A stretch of DNA of 64,000 bases, taken from assembly GCA_052173655.1 (NCBI GenBank), contig JBQMYD010000003.1:124001-188000 (forward strand), given 5' to 3'. Positions within the stretch are counted from its first letter, which is position 1. Every line of letters begins with the position of its first letter. A model generated the notes under the pieces. The model was not told the origin of the DNA, did not search any database, and was given only the letters and a program-made list of their open reading frames with translations. Origin of the DNA: RGIG9060 sp052173655. GTDB lineage: Bacteria > Spirochaetota > Spirochaetia > Treponematales > Treponemataceae. The translations under genes were made by a program, and so were the position numbers. Below are positions 33,041-42,540 of the stretch, piece by piece.

Positions 33041-33634
33041 TTATGCCACAATTCCGTTTACGGCAAGAGCAAGCATTCTTTCAAAATCCGGAATATCGTT
33101 TTGATCAAGGATAGTCAATCTAAACACAACACTTTCCATTAAGCCGTAAAAAACCTCATTTGCAGCCTTTATATCTATATCTTTAAACTGTCCGCATTTT
33201 TTCCCATCAATAAGGATTGCAGAAACAAGATGCCGCATTTTCATAATTCGTCGCCTAACCTTTTCTCCCGGATATTTTCCCGTTTTTTGAATTTGCAACA
33301 AATAAATTAGAACCATGCTATAAAGTTTTTTATTTTGTATACAACAGTCTTTTAGATCCATAAAAATTTTTTTTAATTTTTCAGGATAAGTTAAATCCAT
33401 TCTGTCAATGGTAGACCTTATTAAATCTTCCGTGCTATCGGTAAGCTGTTTTAAAGAATACATAAAAATTTCGCGTTTGTTTTTAAAATAAATGTAGAGT
33501 GTAGTTCTTGTAATTCCGCATCTATCCGCAATTTTTTGGTAAGTAACATCTTCATATCCTTCTTCAACAAATAAATCCAGAGCTTTTTCAAGAATTTTTT
33601 TCTTTCGTTTGTCGTGTTCTACTACAACCGCCAT
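33041..33634 (-). CDS. TetR family transcriptional regulator
   Basis: The 197-aa protein has the TetR HTH at residues 10-60 (KILEKALDLFVEEGYEDVTY, KIADRCGITRTTLYIYFKNKREIF split over two stretches). A divergent helical ligand domain follows. The ligand and targets are unknown. An AAGGAAAA ribosome binding site precedes ATG 33634. It is only 12 bp downstream of the rRNA methyltransferase gene on the same strand, so they probably share a transcript. Confidence 0.92.
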   Translation of the reverse strand: MAVVVEHDKRKKKILEKALDLFVEEGYEDVTYQKIADRCGITRTTLYIYFKNKREIFMYSLKQLTDSTEDLIRSTIDRMDLTYPEKLKKIFMDLKDCCIQNKKLYSMVLIYLLQIQKTGKYPGEKVRRRIMKMRHLVSAILIDGKKCGQFKDIDIKAANEVFYGLMESVVFRLTILDQNDIPDFERMLALAVNGIVA

Positions 33635-33646
33635 TTTGATTTTCCT

Positions 33647-34801
33647 TTATTTATAAATATAAAATTTTGTATCCAAATTTCCGGCTTTTAACCCCTTTAC
33701 AATGTCGGCTTTCTTTCCTATGCACGTTTCAAAGTTACAGTTTGATGTTATAAAGCCCATTTCCCATCCTTCAAAATCTAAAAACAAAGAATGCATAGAT
33801 GAATAAAGTTTTTCTGCTTCTTCGGCATCTCCAATACGTTCCCCATAAGGAGGATTTGTCAAAAGCATCCCTTTTTCATATGGGGAACGTAGCTCCTTAA
33901 AATCTGCTGTAATAAAATCAGGTCTTTGAATTCTCTCATCGCTTCCTATCATCTGCAAAGCCCTTCCTGCCGTTACACATGCATGTTCGGCATTAAGTTG
34001 AGCTCTGCTTACAGCTTCAGGATCGATATCGCTTCCTGTAATTCTGGCAAGAGCATCCGGTCTGATTTTTTCAGCTTCCTTACAGCGGATTTCATCTGCT
34101 ACTTTTTTATCAAAAATGGGAAGATTCTCCAAAGCAAAATGTCGAGCAAATCCCGGAGCTACGTTATAAGCATACAAAACTGCTTCCGTCAGTATTGTCC
34201 CTGAACCGCAAAAAGGATCATGGAGAGGTACTTTTCGCCTCCATAACATCATCTGTAAAAGGACGCATGCTAAAGTCTCCCTCATTGGAGCAAGACCTCC
34301 GTCCGTTCTATAGCCTCTCTTATGTAAAGGTTCTCCGGATAAATCTAAAAGTACATAAACTTTGTTCTGTTCAAGATAAATTCTAATATCAGATTGAAAA
34401 CCACTTTCAGGAAGAACCGACATATTCCAAACAGTTTCAAGCTTTTTATAAATTGCTTTATGTACTATTCCCTGAATTGAATGCTCGGAATTGAGTTTGC
34501 TTTTATACACTCTCACCTTGTCTACAACTATTCTGGAATCTTTTTTTAAAAAATCCTGCCAGTTGACTGCATTAACCCCGTCAAACAATTGATCAAAATC
34601 TTCTGCAACAAAAGATGCAAGCTGCAAAAAAATTCTATCAGCAGTTCTAAGACAAAGATTTGAGCGGTATAGCCCTGCATCATCACAAGTAAAGAATACT
34701 CTACCAACACTGCTACCAAGTGTTTTATAACCTAAAATTTTAATTTCATTTGCAAGAATTTTTTCAGCCCCAACAGTACATAGAGCAACAAGTGTATTCA
34801 T
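33647..34801 (-). CDS. THUMP-domain rRNA (guanine-N2) methyltransferase, RlmL type
   Basis: The protein (about 384 aa) starts with a ferredoxin-like/THUMP region (MNTLVALCTVGAEKILANEIK). A Rossmann methyltransferase domain follows with PLHDPFCGSGTILTEA (SAM loop), ITGSDIDPEAVSRA and the catalytic LLTNPPYGERIG. This matches the N-terminal half of E. coli RlmL, which makes m2G2445 in 23S rRNA, or the YpsC subgroup. I start at 34801 because the conserved region begins there; an upstream TTG (34852) is unlikely. A TTGAAA-N17-TAGACT promoter ends seven bases before the ATG. Confidence 0.87.
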   Translation of the reverse strand: MNTLVALCTVGAEKILANEIKILGYKTLGSSVGRVFFTCDDAGLYRSNLCLRTADRIFLQLASFVAEDFDQLFDGVNAVNWQDFLKKDSRIVVDKVRVYKSKLNSEHSIQGIVHKAIYKKLETVWNMSVLPESGFQSDIRIYLEQNKVYVLLDLSGEPLHKRGYRTDGGLAPMRETLACVLLQMMLWRRKVPLHDPFCGSGTILTEAVLYAYNVAPGFARHFALENLPIFDKKVADEIRCKEAEKIRPDALARITGSDIDPEAVSRAQLNAEHACVTAGRALQMIGSDERIQRPDFITADFKELRSPYEKGMLLTNPPYGERIGDAEEAEKLYSSMHSLFLDFEGWEMGFITSNCNFETCIGKKADIVKGLKAGNLDTKFYIYK

Positions 34802-34901
34802 AGCCTGAAGTCTAACACTGTATTCAAAAAATTTCAATTGACAAATTGACAAACACTGTCAATTTTGTCGGTATTTTTTGTTATCCTTATCAAAAATTCT
34901 T

Positions 34902-36986
34902 TCACAAAAGCCTGCGAATTATTTTTGCACTACCTACACAAAGTCTTTGTTTTTTACCATCATGTTCAGAAATTACCGTCAAAAAAGCATCTGAATTTGT
35001 ACGCTCAAGAGAAACCGGTTTTACTACCACAATTTTTGTTTCGTTTTTGCCGGAATCATTGTCATAGGTAAATTCCAAAAAAGAAGAATTTGTAATTGCA
35101 TTTTCGATAACATGAATTTTTCCACTAAAATCCATGCCAAAAGCTTCAAGTTTTTCAATTTTTACAGATTCAGGACGTAATTGTTCTTTTGTAATTATGA
35201 TTTTACGCCTTATTCTATCCTGCAAGCTTGTTAATTGTTCTTTATTTGTTTTTATTTCAGAAAGCATTGAATTCATAAATGCACTGTGCTTTGAAAAAAA
35301 ATCTTTATTAAAAAGATCTTCAAAATTTTTTTGTTTTTCACAAGTCATTAAAACTTTATCTTCACAAATTATATTTTTGAACGGAAAATTTGCTTCCTTA
35401 AAATCAAAATTTTCATAAGGAGTAAAAAAATCCAACTTGGAAAAATCAATAGACATTTTGAGTTCTTCATAATTTTCATAATCCATCAAATAAATTCCTT
35501 GTGATAAAACTTTTTTTATGTGCTTGGAAATTTCAGGATTCTTTTCAATAAGAATTCGATTATTTTTTTCTGCCTGCATTACAAATCCATGATAAATCCT
35601 AACCGAATTATATTGTTCATACCATTCTTTTATAGAAAAAACTAAATTCTGTGGAAGTTCGTAAATTGAAGATTTTTTAAAAATTTCCACCAAATCTTGA
35701 AAGTTTTTTTCATTTTTAAAAAAATTCATACAAGATTTTTTTGTCAACTCAAATTGAAGAATTGAATCAAAACAAACAAATTCCATCGTATCGGCAACTT
35801 CAAGAAGCTGCAAAAAATTACCACCTTCCATTGCAAATGCAGAAAAACTTGCGTCTATCGAAAAAAATTTTTCTTTTTCATTTAAAATCTGATCTTGCTT
35901 TAGATAAGTATAAATATCTTCTCCGTATGAATTCGTTGCAACCTTTTTTAGAACATTAAATTGTATTGCATTTTCTATAAAAGCGGAAATTAGACAAAAT
36001 TCATCAAAAGAAGCAGACTCTCTATCTGACAAAAATTGAGAAAGCCTGCTCATACTCATTCCTGTTTTTTCCCCGATCAAATACGCCAATCTAATAAGAC
36101 TGTTTTTTGTAAAATTTTTTTGTGAAATAGTTGCTGTTAAAGCTCCAATTTGAGAAGCAAATTTTTGTAACTGACTTTGAGAATAACATCCTGTGCTTGC
36201 TACAATTATATAAATTATCTGTTCTTCCAAAGTTAATTTTGCGAATTGTTGCCATCTTTTTTTATTTATAAAAATTCCGTTTTCATTTTGAACAAAGAGC
36301 AAAAGATTTTTACAAGCCGTAATAAAAAGAATCAAAACCCGTTCGTTGGGAATAGCCGGAAATATTGTTTTTAACTGTGTAGAAATCTTTTTTTTAAAAG
36401 AACCGTCTATTTTACACAAATCTGAATTTGAATTTACAAGAGAATAAACCGAAGCAAAAAACAGCTGATTCAGTTTAAATTGATTTTCGTCATTTTTCTC
36501 TTGTATGCACTCGGCTTTAAAATCTTCTTCCGATTTTACTATAAAAGAAATATCTAAAATTTTTTCAAAAATACCATCTAAAAGCGGATTTAGTTTATAA
36601 ATTTGCTGCTCACTGGAAACTAACGAAGAATTAATATTTTTTCTAAAAATTAAAAGTCTTTCTTCAAAATTTCTCAATAACCCGCAAATTTGATCAAAAG
36701 AAAAAGTCCCTTGAAAAAAACTGATAAGTTTTTGCTTGGTAACTTGTGGAATGAAATAAATTGCATTAAGAAAAACAATATCCTTTTCATCCAAAAGAGA
36801 AACTATTGTCTGACGGTGTTCAGATTTTCTAAGAAACGAACTGAGTTCTTCTATCAATTTTTGCTTATTATACGGAGTTTTAACTTCTCCAAGATACATA
36901 TGAATAATATCAAAAAAACTATCATCATCCATAGTTGCAAGAAAATCTCGCCAAGCAATAATTTCCTCAATGCGCTCTTCTTTCAT
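34902..36986 (-). CDS. XPB partner protein with C-terminal WYL-like region
   Basis: This 694-aa protein has an all-helical N-terminal and middle part (winged-helix-like repeats, for example LTEQ-type and EEQIIYIIVASTGCYSQSQ). A central region resembles the helicase_C_3/XPB N-terminal-like family (ENNRILIEKNPEISKHIKK near 480). The C-terminus (610-694) is WYL-like (SFLEFTYDNDSGKNETKIV, VVKPVSLERTNSDAFLTVIS). Mycobacteria carry a similar gene next to XPB (Rv0862c beside Rv0861c, from memory). It follows the XPB helicase gene by 81 bp and probably works with it on DNA. The start at 36986 has GGAG eight bases upstream. Confidence 0.65.
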   Translation of the reverse strand: MKEERIEEIIAWRDFLATMDDDSFFDIIHMYLGEVKTPYNKQKLIEELSSFLRKSEHRQTIVSLLDEKDIVFLNAIYFIPQVTKQKLISFFQGTFSFDQICGLLRNFEERLLIFRKNINSSLVSSEQQIYKLNPLLDGIFEKILDISFIVKSEEDFKAECIQEKNDENQFKLNQLFFASVYSLVNSNSDLCKIDGSFKKKISTQLKTIFPAIPNERVLILFITACKNLLLFVQNENGIFINKKRWQQFAKLTLEEQIIYIIVASTGCYSQSQLQKFASQIGALTATISQKNFTKNSLIRLAYLIGEKTGMSMSRLSQFLSDRESASFDEFCLISAFIENAIQFNVLKKVATNSYGEDIYTYLKQDQILNEKEKFFSIDASFSAFAMEGGNFLQLLEVADTMEFVCFDSILQFELTKKSCMNFFKNEKNFQDLVEIFKKSSIYELPQNLVFSIKEWYEQYNSVRIYHGFVMQAEKNNRILIEKNPEISKHIKKVLSQGIYLMDYENYEELKMSIDFSKLDFFTPYENFDFKEANFPFKNIICEDKVLMTCEKQKNFEDLFNKDFFSKHSAFMNSMLSEIKTNKEQLTSLQDRIRRKIIITKEQLRPESVKIEKLEAFGMDFSGKIHVIENAITNSSFLEFTYDNDSGKNETKIVVVKPVSLERTNSDAFLTVISEHDGKKQRLCVGSAKIIRRLL

Positions 36987-37067
36987 CACAAACTCTCCGT
37001 TATATTTTTTAGGCAAACTATTATTTACAAATAAACAGTATCGAATTCCTATTTTAAAAACTGTCTT

Positions 37068-38837
37068 TTAATTCCAAAAAACCTCATCAATACTGCGTAC
37101 AAGTTTATAAGCATAACCTTGTTCCGTTAAAAATTTTTGTCTATTTGCACTAAAGTCTTCCTCTACGGTATTACGGGTTACCAAAGTAAAAAATCTGGAA
37201 GTACGATCTTTTGGTCTTAAAATCCTACCCAATCTTTGTGCTTCTTCTTGGCGACTACCAAAAGTACCGCTTACTTGAATCGCCATTGAAGAATCGGGTA
37301 AATTTATGGCAAAATTTGCAACCTTACTTACAACCAAAACACGAATTTCACTTGCACGGAATTTTGAATAAAGTTCATCACGCTGAGAATTTGTTGTTTT
37401 TCCGGTAATAATAGGAACTTGCAGTTCTTCTGCTATTTTTTCCAGCTGTTCAATATATTGCCCTATAACCAAAATTTTATCTTGAGAAAATCTATTAACA
37501 AGTTCTTTTACCACAAATAATTTATTTTTATTGTTACTTGCAATTTTATATTTATCACGCTGATTTGATACGGCATATTCAATTTCTTTTTTCGCATCAA
37601 GATCAATTCTGACTTCAATACATTCAGCTTTTGCAATAAAACCTATATTTTCAAGTTCTTTCCAAGGAACATCATAACGCTTCGGGCCTACCAAACTAAA
37701 AACATGATTTTCGCATCCATCTTCACGTATTAAAGTTGCAGTAAAACCTACCCGCCTTACAGCCTGAAGTTCCGCCGTTACCCTAAAAACAGGAGCAGGA
37801 AGAAGGTGAACTTCGTCATAAATAATTAACCCCCATCCATTTTCTCTAAAAATTTGAAAATGCGGAAAAGAAGAATTTTTATCAGGACGCCAAGTTAAAA
37901 CTTGATATGTTGCAACAGTAACAGGTTTTATAACTTTTTCTTCTCCCGTGTATTCTCCAATTTGTTCCTCAGTAAGCTCCGTTTTGTCCAAAAGCTCATC
38001 TATCCACTGATGAACTGCACTTATGTTTGTAGTTACAATAAGTGTATTGGTTTGTAATCTATTCATTATGCCTATACCGACAATTGTTTTTCCGGAACCG
38101 CATGGCAAGACAATTGTTCCAAAACCGCTACCAGGTTTTCCATCTCCTACAAGAGCATTACAGGCTTCAATTTGGTACGGTCTTAGACAAAAGTTCTCTC
38201 CGCCTAAACAATTTTCTCTAAGATCTATTTTTAGAGGAGTTCCCTCTCGTAAAGGAGCTTCATCCTTTACCGGCCAGCCTGATTTTAAAAGCTCTTGTTT
38301 TATAGAGCCTCGATAGGTCAAAAGAATATAAAACGCATTTTCAATTTCACAAGGTATTAGATATTTTTGAATTGATTTTATAGAACCCAACTCTTTATAT
38401 ATCAGACTATTTTCTGCTTTAAGCATTAAATATTCAATTTTATCATAAAATTCACATTCAGGTTTTGTTTCATCTGTTTTTTCATCACCGTTTTTAATTT
38501 CACAAAATTGCGTTTTACCATAAGAGTCGGGGATAGCTTTTATTACAATTTTACCAAAACGCTGTGAAGTTTGTAAAACCCAAGATTTTATCACTTGAGG
38601 AACTTCATATTTTGCAAAACAATTTAAGGTTTCAAGAATTTGATTTGGTTCAATTCCAACACTACAAGCATTCCAAAGTGAAAGTGGCGTTAACCTGTAA
38701 GTATGTAAATGTTCAGGACTTCGTTCAAGTTCTGCAAAAGGAATCAGAGCATTTCTGCATTCTTTTGCACGAGGAGAATGGACGTCAAGTAAAAGAGTCT
38801 TATCGCTTTGAATTATTAGAGGATTTTCAAGTTGCAA
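37068..38837 (-). CDS. XPB/Ssl2-type DNA helicase
   Basis: The 589-aa superfamily 2 helicase resembles the bacterial homologue of eukaryotic XPB. The N-terminus holds the typical PFAELERSPEHLHTYRLTPL block. The motor has Walker A PCGSGKT, DEVH box (IIYDEVHLL), motif III GFTATL followed by the XPB RED motif (IREDG), and motif VI EAQRLGRILRP. A start at TTG 38837 is needed to include the conserved N-terminal block; AGGGA lies a few bases upstream. It is followed by the XPB partner gene. A role in DNA repair or transcription-coupled unwinding is inferred. Confidence 0.92.
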   Translation of the reverse strand: MQLENPLIIQSDKTLLLDVHSPRAKECRNALIPFAELERSPEHLHTYRLTPLSLWNACSVGIEPNQILETLNCFAKYEVPQVIKSWVLQTSQRFGKIVIKAIPDSYGKTQFCEIKNGDEKTDETKPECEFYDKIEYLMLKAENSLIYKELGSIKSIQKYLIPCEIENAFYILLTYRGSIKQELLKSGWPVKDEAPLREGTPLKIDLRENCLGGENFCLRPYQIEACNALVGDGKPGSGFGTIVLPCGSGKTIVGIGIMNRLQTNTLIVTTNISAVHQWIDELLDKTELTEEQIGEYTGEEKVIKPVTVATYQVLTWRPDKNSSFPHFQIFRENGWGLIIYDEVHLLPAPVFRVTAELQAVRRVGFTATLIREDGCENHVFSLVGPKRYDVPWKELENIGFIAKAECIEVRIDLDAKKEIEYAVSNQRDKYKIASNNKNKLFVVKELVNRFSQDKILVIGQYIEQLEKIAEELQVPIITGKTTNSQRDELYSKFRASEIRVLVVSKVANFAINLPDSSMAIQVSGTFGSRQEEAQRLGRILRPKDRTSRFFTLVTRNTVEEDFSANRQKFLTEQGYAYKLVRSIDEVFWN

Positions 38838-38911
38838 AATTTTCCCTAAAAATTTTTATTTTTATCATTTTATTACTTTTCTCCTTCGTAATAAGGATTT
38901 TTACAGCATTT

Positions 38912-39625
38912 TTATTTTTTAAAACCGAAAATCGACCTTGTTTTTTCCTCCAAGTTTTGCCAAATAAGTGAGTTTTTTTGGTGCTTGTAAACAACATTTT
39001 CTTCGTCCATTTTGCGAGAAATCCAATCCACCAGCTGTTTTTCCGTAACGGAAGGTTCAACTTCCAAAAGATAGACAAAACATCCTGTAGTTTTAAAATT
39101 TTTTACGGCAATACTTTCCGCATAAGATTTAAAAGATGCCTGAGCCATAGAAGCAATAGTTCCTGCTTTTTCAAAATTCATACTTCTTGTTTTTGGGGGA
39201 TTTTTTATAAGATCAGCAGCAGAAGGCAGACTTTGCAGAATAAAAAATAACTTTCCAAAACCTTTTTGTTCAAAGCGTTTTAATGTTTCGGTAGTTAAAT
39301 AAGCATAACTCAAAATTAAATCATCAGTTGCACGGGTAAAATCTTCTATTGTTTCCCCGGAAAAAAGTTGATCAAAACTTGCCGTATCAAAAAATAAAGC
39401 CAATGCATCAATTTTTTTAAACTTGTTTTCTGCACTTACAATAAGAGTATGAGCTGAAATAGGAGAACCACGATTCCAAGCACCGCTTTCCGGTTTGTAT
39501 CCTTCTTTTTGGTCGTGATTATACGGAAGAGTTACAAAGGCATTAAGCCCTGCCGATTCTGCAACACTTTGCAAGTGTGAATTTTTACTATAATCCTTTC
39601 CTGCCAGAATAATATTCTTGCTCAT
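38912..39625 (-). CDS. Predicted Rossmann/SDR-like protein of unknown function
   Basis: I do not recognise this 237-aa protein with certainty. It begins with a strand-rich MSKNIILAGKDYSKNSHLQS, and the order of segments (SAHTLIVSAEN, IDALALFFDT, KLFFILQSLPSA, then a YxxxxAVK-like FKSYAESIAVKN) suggests a divergent short-chain dehydrogenase fold. The N-terminal GxxxGxG loop is not present, so cofactor binding is doubtful. It lies upstream of the XPB operon on the same strand. A TATAAT box ends eight bases before ATG and no ribosome binding site is seen. Confidence 0.6.
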   Translation of the reverse strand: MSKNIILAGKDYSKNSHLQSVAESAGLNAFVTLPYNHDQKEGYKPESGAWNRGSPISAHTLIVSAENKFKKIDALALFFDTASFDQLFSGETIEDFTRATDDLILSYAYLTTETLKRFEQKGFGKLFFILQSLPSAADLIKNPPKTRSMNFEKAGTIASMAQASFKSYAESIAVKNFKTTGCFVYLLEVEPSVTEKQLVDWISRKMDEENVVYKHQKNSLIWQNLEEKTRSIFGFKK

Positions 39626-39713
39626 AACACTTCATTATAACAAAGTGATTAAAAAAAGTAAAACATAAACGTAACATTCAAAAAACCGAATAGTGAAAAA
39701 AAATTTTTTTTGT

Positions 39714-39719
39714 TATACT
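39714..39719 (+). promoter_or_regulatory. -10 box of the 5-formyl-THF cyclo-ligase gene, predicted leaderless
   Basis: TATACT ends exactly six bases before ATG 39726. No ribosome binding site is present and the -35 region is weak. Confidence 0.5.
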
Positions 39720-39725
39720 CTCTCC

Positions 39726-40376
39726 ATGGAAACTAAAGAATGTTCGATTTTGAAAGATTTTGAGAATCTGCAAAAAATTCAGTTGCGTTTAAAAATAAAA
39801 GAACAACTCCGTAGCCTCAATAAAGATCAATATAAAAAATTAAATGCAAGTATTCAAAAAAAAATTTTATCTGCAAATAGCGAAATTCAATACCCTTTTT
39901 TTAAAAATGCACAGGATTTTGCATTTTTCATGCCTCTTGAAACTGAACCTGACATTGTGCCAATAATTGAAAATTACATGAAAACGGGAAAAAACTGCTA
40001 TCTGCCGAAAGTGATCAATGATAAAAATATGAAATTTTTTCTTTTGGATAACTCAAAAACTCTTGAAGAACAAGTTGAACTCGGTTGTTTTGGAATAAGA
40101 GAACCAAAAATTTTTTTACCTGAAATGAACTGTTCATGCTTTGTAATTTTTGTACCCGCACTAGCTTTCGACCTAAAATTTTCCAGATTGGGAAAAGGCA
40201 AGGGATACTACGATAAATTTCTTTCAAGCTTTAAAAGCAAAAACAATTCAAATGAAATATCCAATTTGTATAAAATCGGAGTATGCTATGATTTTCAAGT
40301 TTTTGATAAAATCCCCACAGAAAAATTCGATATCCCGATGAATGCAATAGTTACGGAAAAATCCTGGATTTTTTGA
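39726..40376 (+). CDS. 5-formyltetrahydrofolate cyclo-ligase
   Basis: The enzyme converts 5-formyl-THF to 5,10-methenyl-THF with ATP. The protein (216 aa) has the family motif FSRLGKGKGYYDKFL near residue 160, preceded by FVPALAFD, and an N-terminal helical region with NLQKIQLRLKIKEQL. I choose ATG 39726 (METKECS) over GTG 39693 because a -10 box lies six bases before it and the GTG has no ribosome binding site. It is convergent with luxS with two bases between the stops. Confidence 0.9.
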   Translation: METKECSILKDFENLQKIQLRLKIKEQLRSLNKDQYKKLNASIQKKILSANSEIQYPFFKNAQDFAFFMPLETEPDIVPIIENYMKTGKNCYLPKVINDKNMKFFLLDNSKTLEEQVELGCFGIREPKIFLPEMNCSCFVIFVPALAFDLKFSRLGKGKGYYDKFLSSFKSKNNSNEISNLYKIGVCYDFQVFDKIPTEKFDIPMNAIVTEKSWIF

Positions 40377-40378
40377 TT

Positions 40379-40852
40379 TTATTTATAGCATTCGTATCCT
40401 AAAGACTTGATTCCGTTTACCCACTTTAAAGCCCATTCTTTAGCACCTTCCAAATCATGCTCTTTCCAGTTTCCACATTCTTTCGGATCCCGACCGGGAA
40501 TTTCTTTGTCTAAAGGCCATTGTGCTGTTTTTTGCAAAACAATCAGCAATTTATCGGTAATTTCTTTTTCATCTTTTTCACCGAAAATTGTAAGATAAAA
40601 TCCAGTTCGGCAACCCATAGGGGAAACATCGATTATTCCCTCAAGTTCATCTCTGATATATTCTGCAATTAAATGTTCCAGAGTATGAATTGCGGCAATA
40701 GGCATAAATTCTTTGTTAGGTTGCCCAAAACGGATATCGAATTTTGTTACAACATCCCCCTTAGGTCCTGTTTTTTTTGAAGCAATCCTAACATATGGTG
40801 CAGTAACCTTTGTATGATCCAAGTTAAAACTTTCTACATTGTATTTTGCCAT
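40379..40852 (-). CDS. luxS: S-ribosylhomocysteine lyase
   Basis: LuxS cleaves S-ribosylhomocysteine to homocysteine and DPD, the precursor of autoinducer-2. The 157-aa protein has the zinc motif HTLEH at residues 56-60 with Cys126 (KECGN), the catalytic Cys in GCRTGFY (81) and VRIASKKTGPKGD. GGGGGAAG precedes ATG. It lies 39 bp downstream of the nucleosidase gene that makes its substrate. Confidence 0.97.
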   Translation of the reverse strand: MAKYNVESFNLDHTKVTAPYVRIASKKTGPKGDVVTKFDIRFGQPNKEFMPIAAIHTLEHLIAEYIRDELEGIIDVSPMGCRTGFYLTIFGEKDEKEITDKLLIVLQKTAQWPLDKEIPGRDPKECGNWKEHDLEGAKEWALKWVNGIKSLGYECYK

Positions 40853-40891
40853 AAACTTCCCCCAAAAATTTTATATAAATTAAAACAAATA

Positions 40892-41581
40892 CTAAAATTT
40901 GCTGATAATATCGTAAACTAAATTTCCGCTAATTCCGGCAGCAACTTCTTTGTTAAAAACATAGTCTACTTTTACATTCTCATCCGCATTGTCCGAAATT
41001 GAGCGTATGATCAAAAAAGGTATTTTATTTTGTATACAAACATGAGCTACAGCTGTTCCTTCCATTTCAACACACATAGGATGACAGTTTTTTTCGATTT
41101 CTTCTTTTATTTCTTTTTTACAAATAAATTGATCTCCACTTGCAATCCTTCCAAAGTAAAATTTAAAAGAAGTTTCTTTTGGAGTATAAGTCTTTGCAAG
41201 ATCAATCAACTTTTTATCTGCATTAAAAAAAGTAGGCATTTCAGGCAAAGTACAAGGTGCATCCCCAAAAAAAGTCGTATCAACATCATGATATACACAA
41301 TCTGTAGAAACTACCGTATCTAAAATCCTCAGTCTTTTATCCATTGCCCCTGCAATCCCCGTATTTAGTACGTGGGTAACTCCAAATTTTAAAATCAAAA
41401 TTTGAGTACATAAAGCGGCATTTACTTTCCCTATTCCGGATTGTACAAGAACTACAGGCTGTCCTAAAATAGTTCCCTCAAAAAAAATAAGATTTGCAAA
41501 TCTTACTTCTTTTATGTCGCAACATCTTGATTGCAAAAATTCTATTTCACAGTCCATTGCTCCAATAATTCCAAATTTCAT
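40892..41581 (-). CDS. mtnN: 5'-methylthioadenosine/S-adenosylhomocysteine nucleosidase
   Basis: The enzyme removes adenine from S-adenosylhomocysteine and methylthioadenosine, feeding LuxS. Features are FGIIGAMDCEIEFL (catalytic Glu), VQSGIGKVNAALCTQ, HVLNTGIAGAM, the ligand-binding GRIASGDQFI, VEMEGTAVAHVC and RSISDNAD (catalytic Asp). The 229-aa length is normal. AGGAG precedes the start. With luxS it forms the two-step activated-methyl-cycle operon. Confidence 0.96.
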   Translation of the reverse strand: MKFGIIGAMDCEIEFLQSRCCDIKEVRFANLIFFEGTILGQPVVLVQSGIGKVNAALCTQILILKFGVTHVLNTGIAGAMDKRLRILDTVVSTDCVYHDVDTTFFGDAPCTLPEMPTFFNADKKLIDLAKTYTPKETSFKFYFGRIASGDQFICKKEIKEEIEKNCHPMCVEMEGTAVAHVCIQNKIPFLIIRSISDNADENVKVDYVFNKEVAAGISGNLVYDIISKF

Positions 41582-41610
41582 ACTTTTTTCTCCTAATTTT
41601 AAATAAAAAT

Positions 41611-42351
41611 TTATTTTTTAATATCTTTTATTTTTTCTCCCAATTTTTCTTTAGTTTCTTCAAGCTTTTCCTTTTCCTTTTCCAAGTAAAGTTTTAAATA
41701 ATCAAAAATCAACTCTCTTTCAGAATGGAGCGAGTCTAAAAATTTTCTACCCGGAATTGCAGCTTTTAAAGCTTCGTATTTTACAATAACATTTTTTTCT
41801 TTTGCAAACTTCTTTATTTTATTCAAAGCATCCAAGGAATGAATTAAATCTACCAATAAAACGCCGTAAAAAAAACCTATGCAAAAAGAAAAAGTAATAT
41901 GATTTGCAAACCATCCCAAAGCACTCAAAATTCTGGGATGAATAAAAAAATAATAAAGTGCACAAAGAATTATCCAAAAAAATGAAAAAAGAGGACAAAT
42001 AATCCCATTTATATTCATCCACCTATCAGAATAATCCCACAATTTTACCTTCATTCCTTTTATAAAAATAAGACCTGCAATATATTCAATTACCGTTACA
42101 GCAACAGCCATAAGTATAAACAAAATTATTTTTTCTACAATCGGGTTTGTAATAAATGAAACATCAATATGTGCTAAAAGATATAGCGTACACAAACTAA
42201 ATCCGTAAAGAGGCAAACAGGGGCCTGTTAAAAATCCGGGATTAATCCATTTTCTATTTCCGGAAAAAAGCCTTCTCCAAAAAACTTCCAAAGCCCAACC
42301 GATCATACTACCGATAGAAAATAAAAATGCAAGTTTTATAAATAATGACAT
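41611..42351 (-). CDS. CmpB-type putative ABC-transporter membrane protein
   Basis: The 246-aa membrane protein matches the ABC_trans_CmpB family (PF06541). That family is named as a permease but has no proven function. The key region is IGWALEVFWRRLFSGNRKWINPGFLTGPCLPLYGFS near the N-terminus, split here as GWALEVFWRRL and NRKWINPGFLTGPCLPLYG. Five helices follow, then a charged C-terminal coiled coil (EKEKEKLEETKEKLGEKIK). GAGGA precedes ATG. It is upstream of mtnN-luxS by 29 bp and may share that transcript. Confidence 0.78.
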   Translation of the reverse strand: MSLFIKLAFLFSIGSMIGWALEVFWRRLFSGNRKWINPGFLTGPCLPLYGFSLCTLYLLAHIDVSFITNPIVEKIILFILMAVAVTVIEYIAGLIFIKGMKVKLWDYSDRWMNINGIICPLFSFFWIILCALYYFFIHPRILSALGWFANHITFSFCIGFFYGVLLVDLIHSLDALNKIKKFAKEKNVIVKYEALKAAIPGRKFLDSLHSERELIFDYLKLYLEKEKEKLEETKEKLGEKIKDIKK

Positions 42352-42469
42352 CTAAATCCTCAATCCAAATTTTTTTACAAAAAACTGTATATAAAAGATT
42401 TTATCACAAAATGAAAATTTTTCGTAGTAAGAATATTTTTAATGTTTAATATGTTTTTAACTCAATATG

Positions 42470-42498
42470 TTGTCAAAAATAATACTAAAGGTTATTAT
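42470..42498 (+). promoter_or_regulatory. ctpA promoter
   Basis: TTGTCA (42470-42475), a 17-base spacer and TATTAT (42493-42498) predict a start near 42505 and a leader of about 36 bases that carries TAAGGAA before ATG. Confidence 0.6.
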
Positions 42499-42540
42499 AT
42501 ATAGGTAAACAATTCGCTGGAATTTTAAGGAATTCAAATA

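Noticed and set aside
34840..34870. TTGAC-rich inverted repeats before the rRNA methyltransferase gene
   Set aside because: They are short TTGAC repeats that could be -35 boxes; not specific enough to call an operator.
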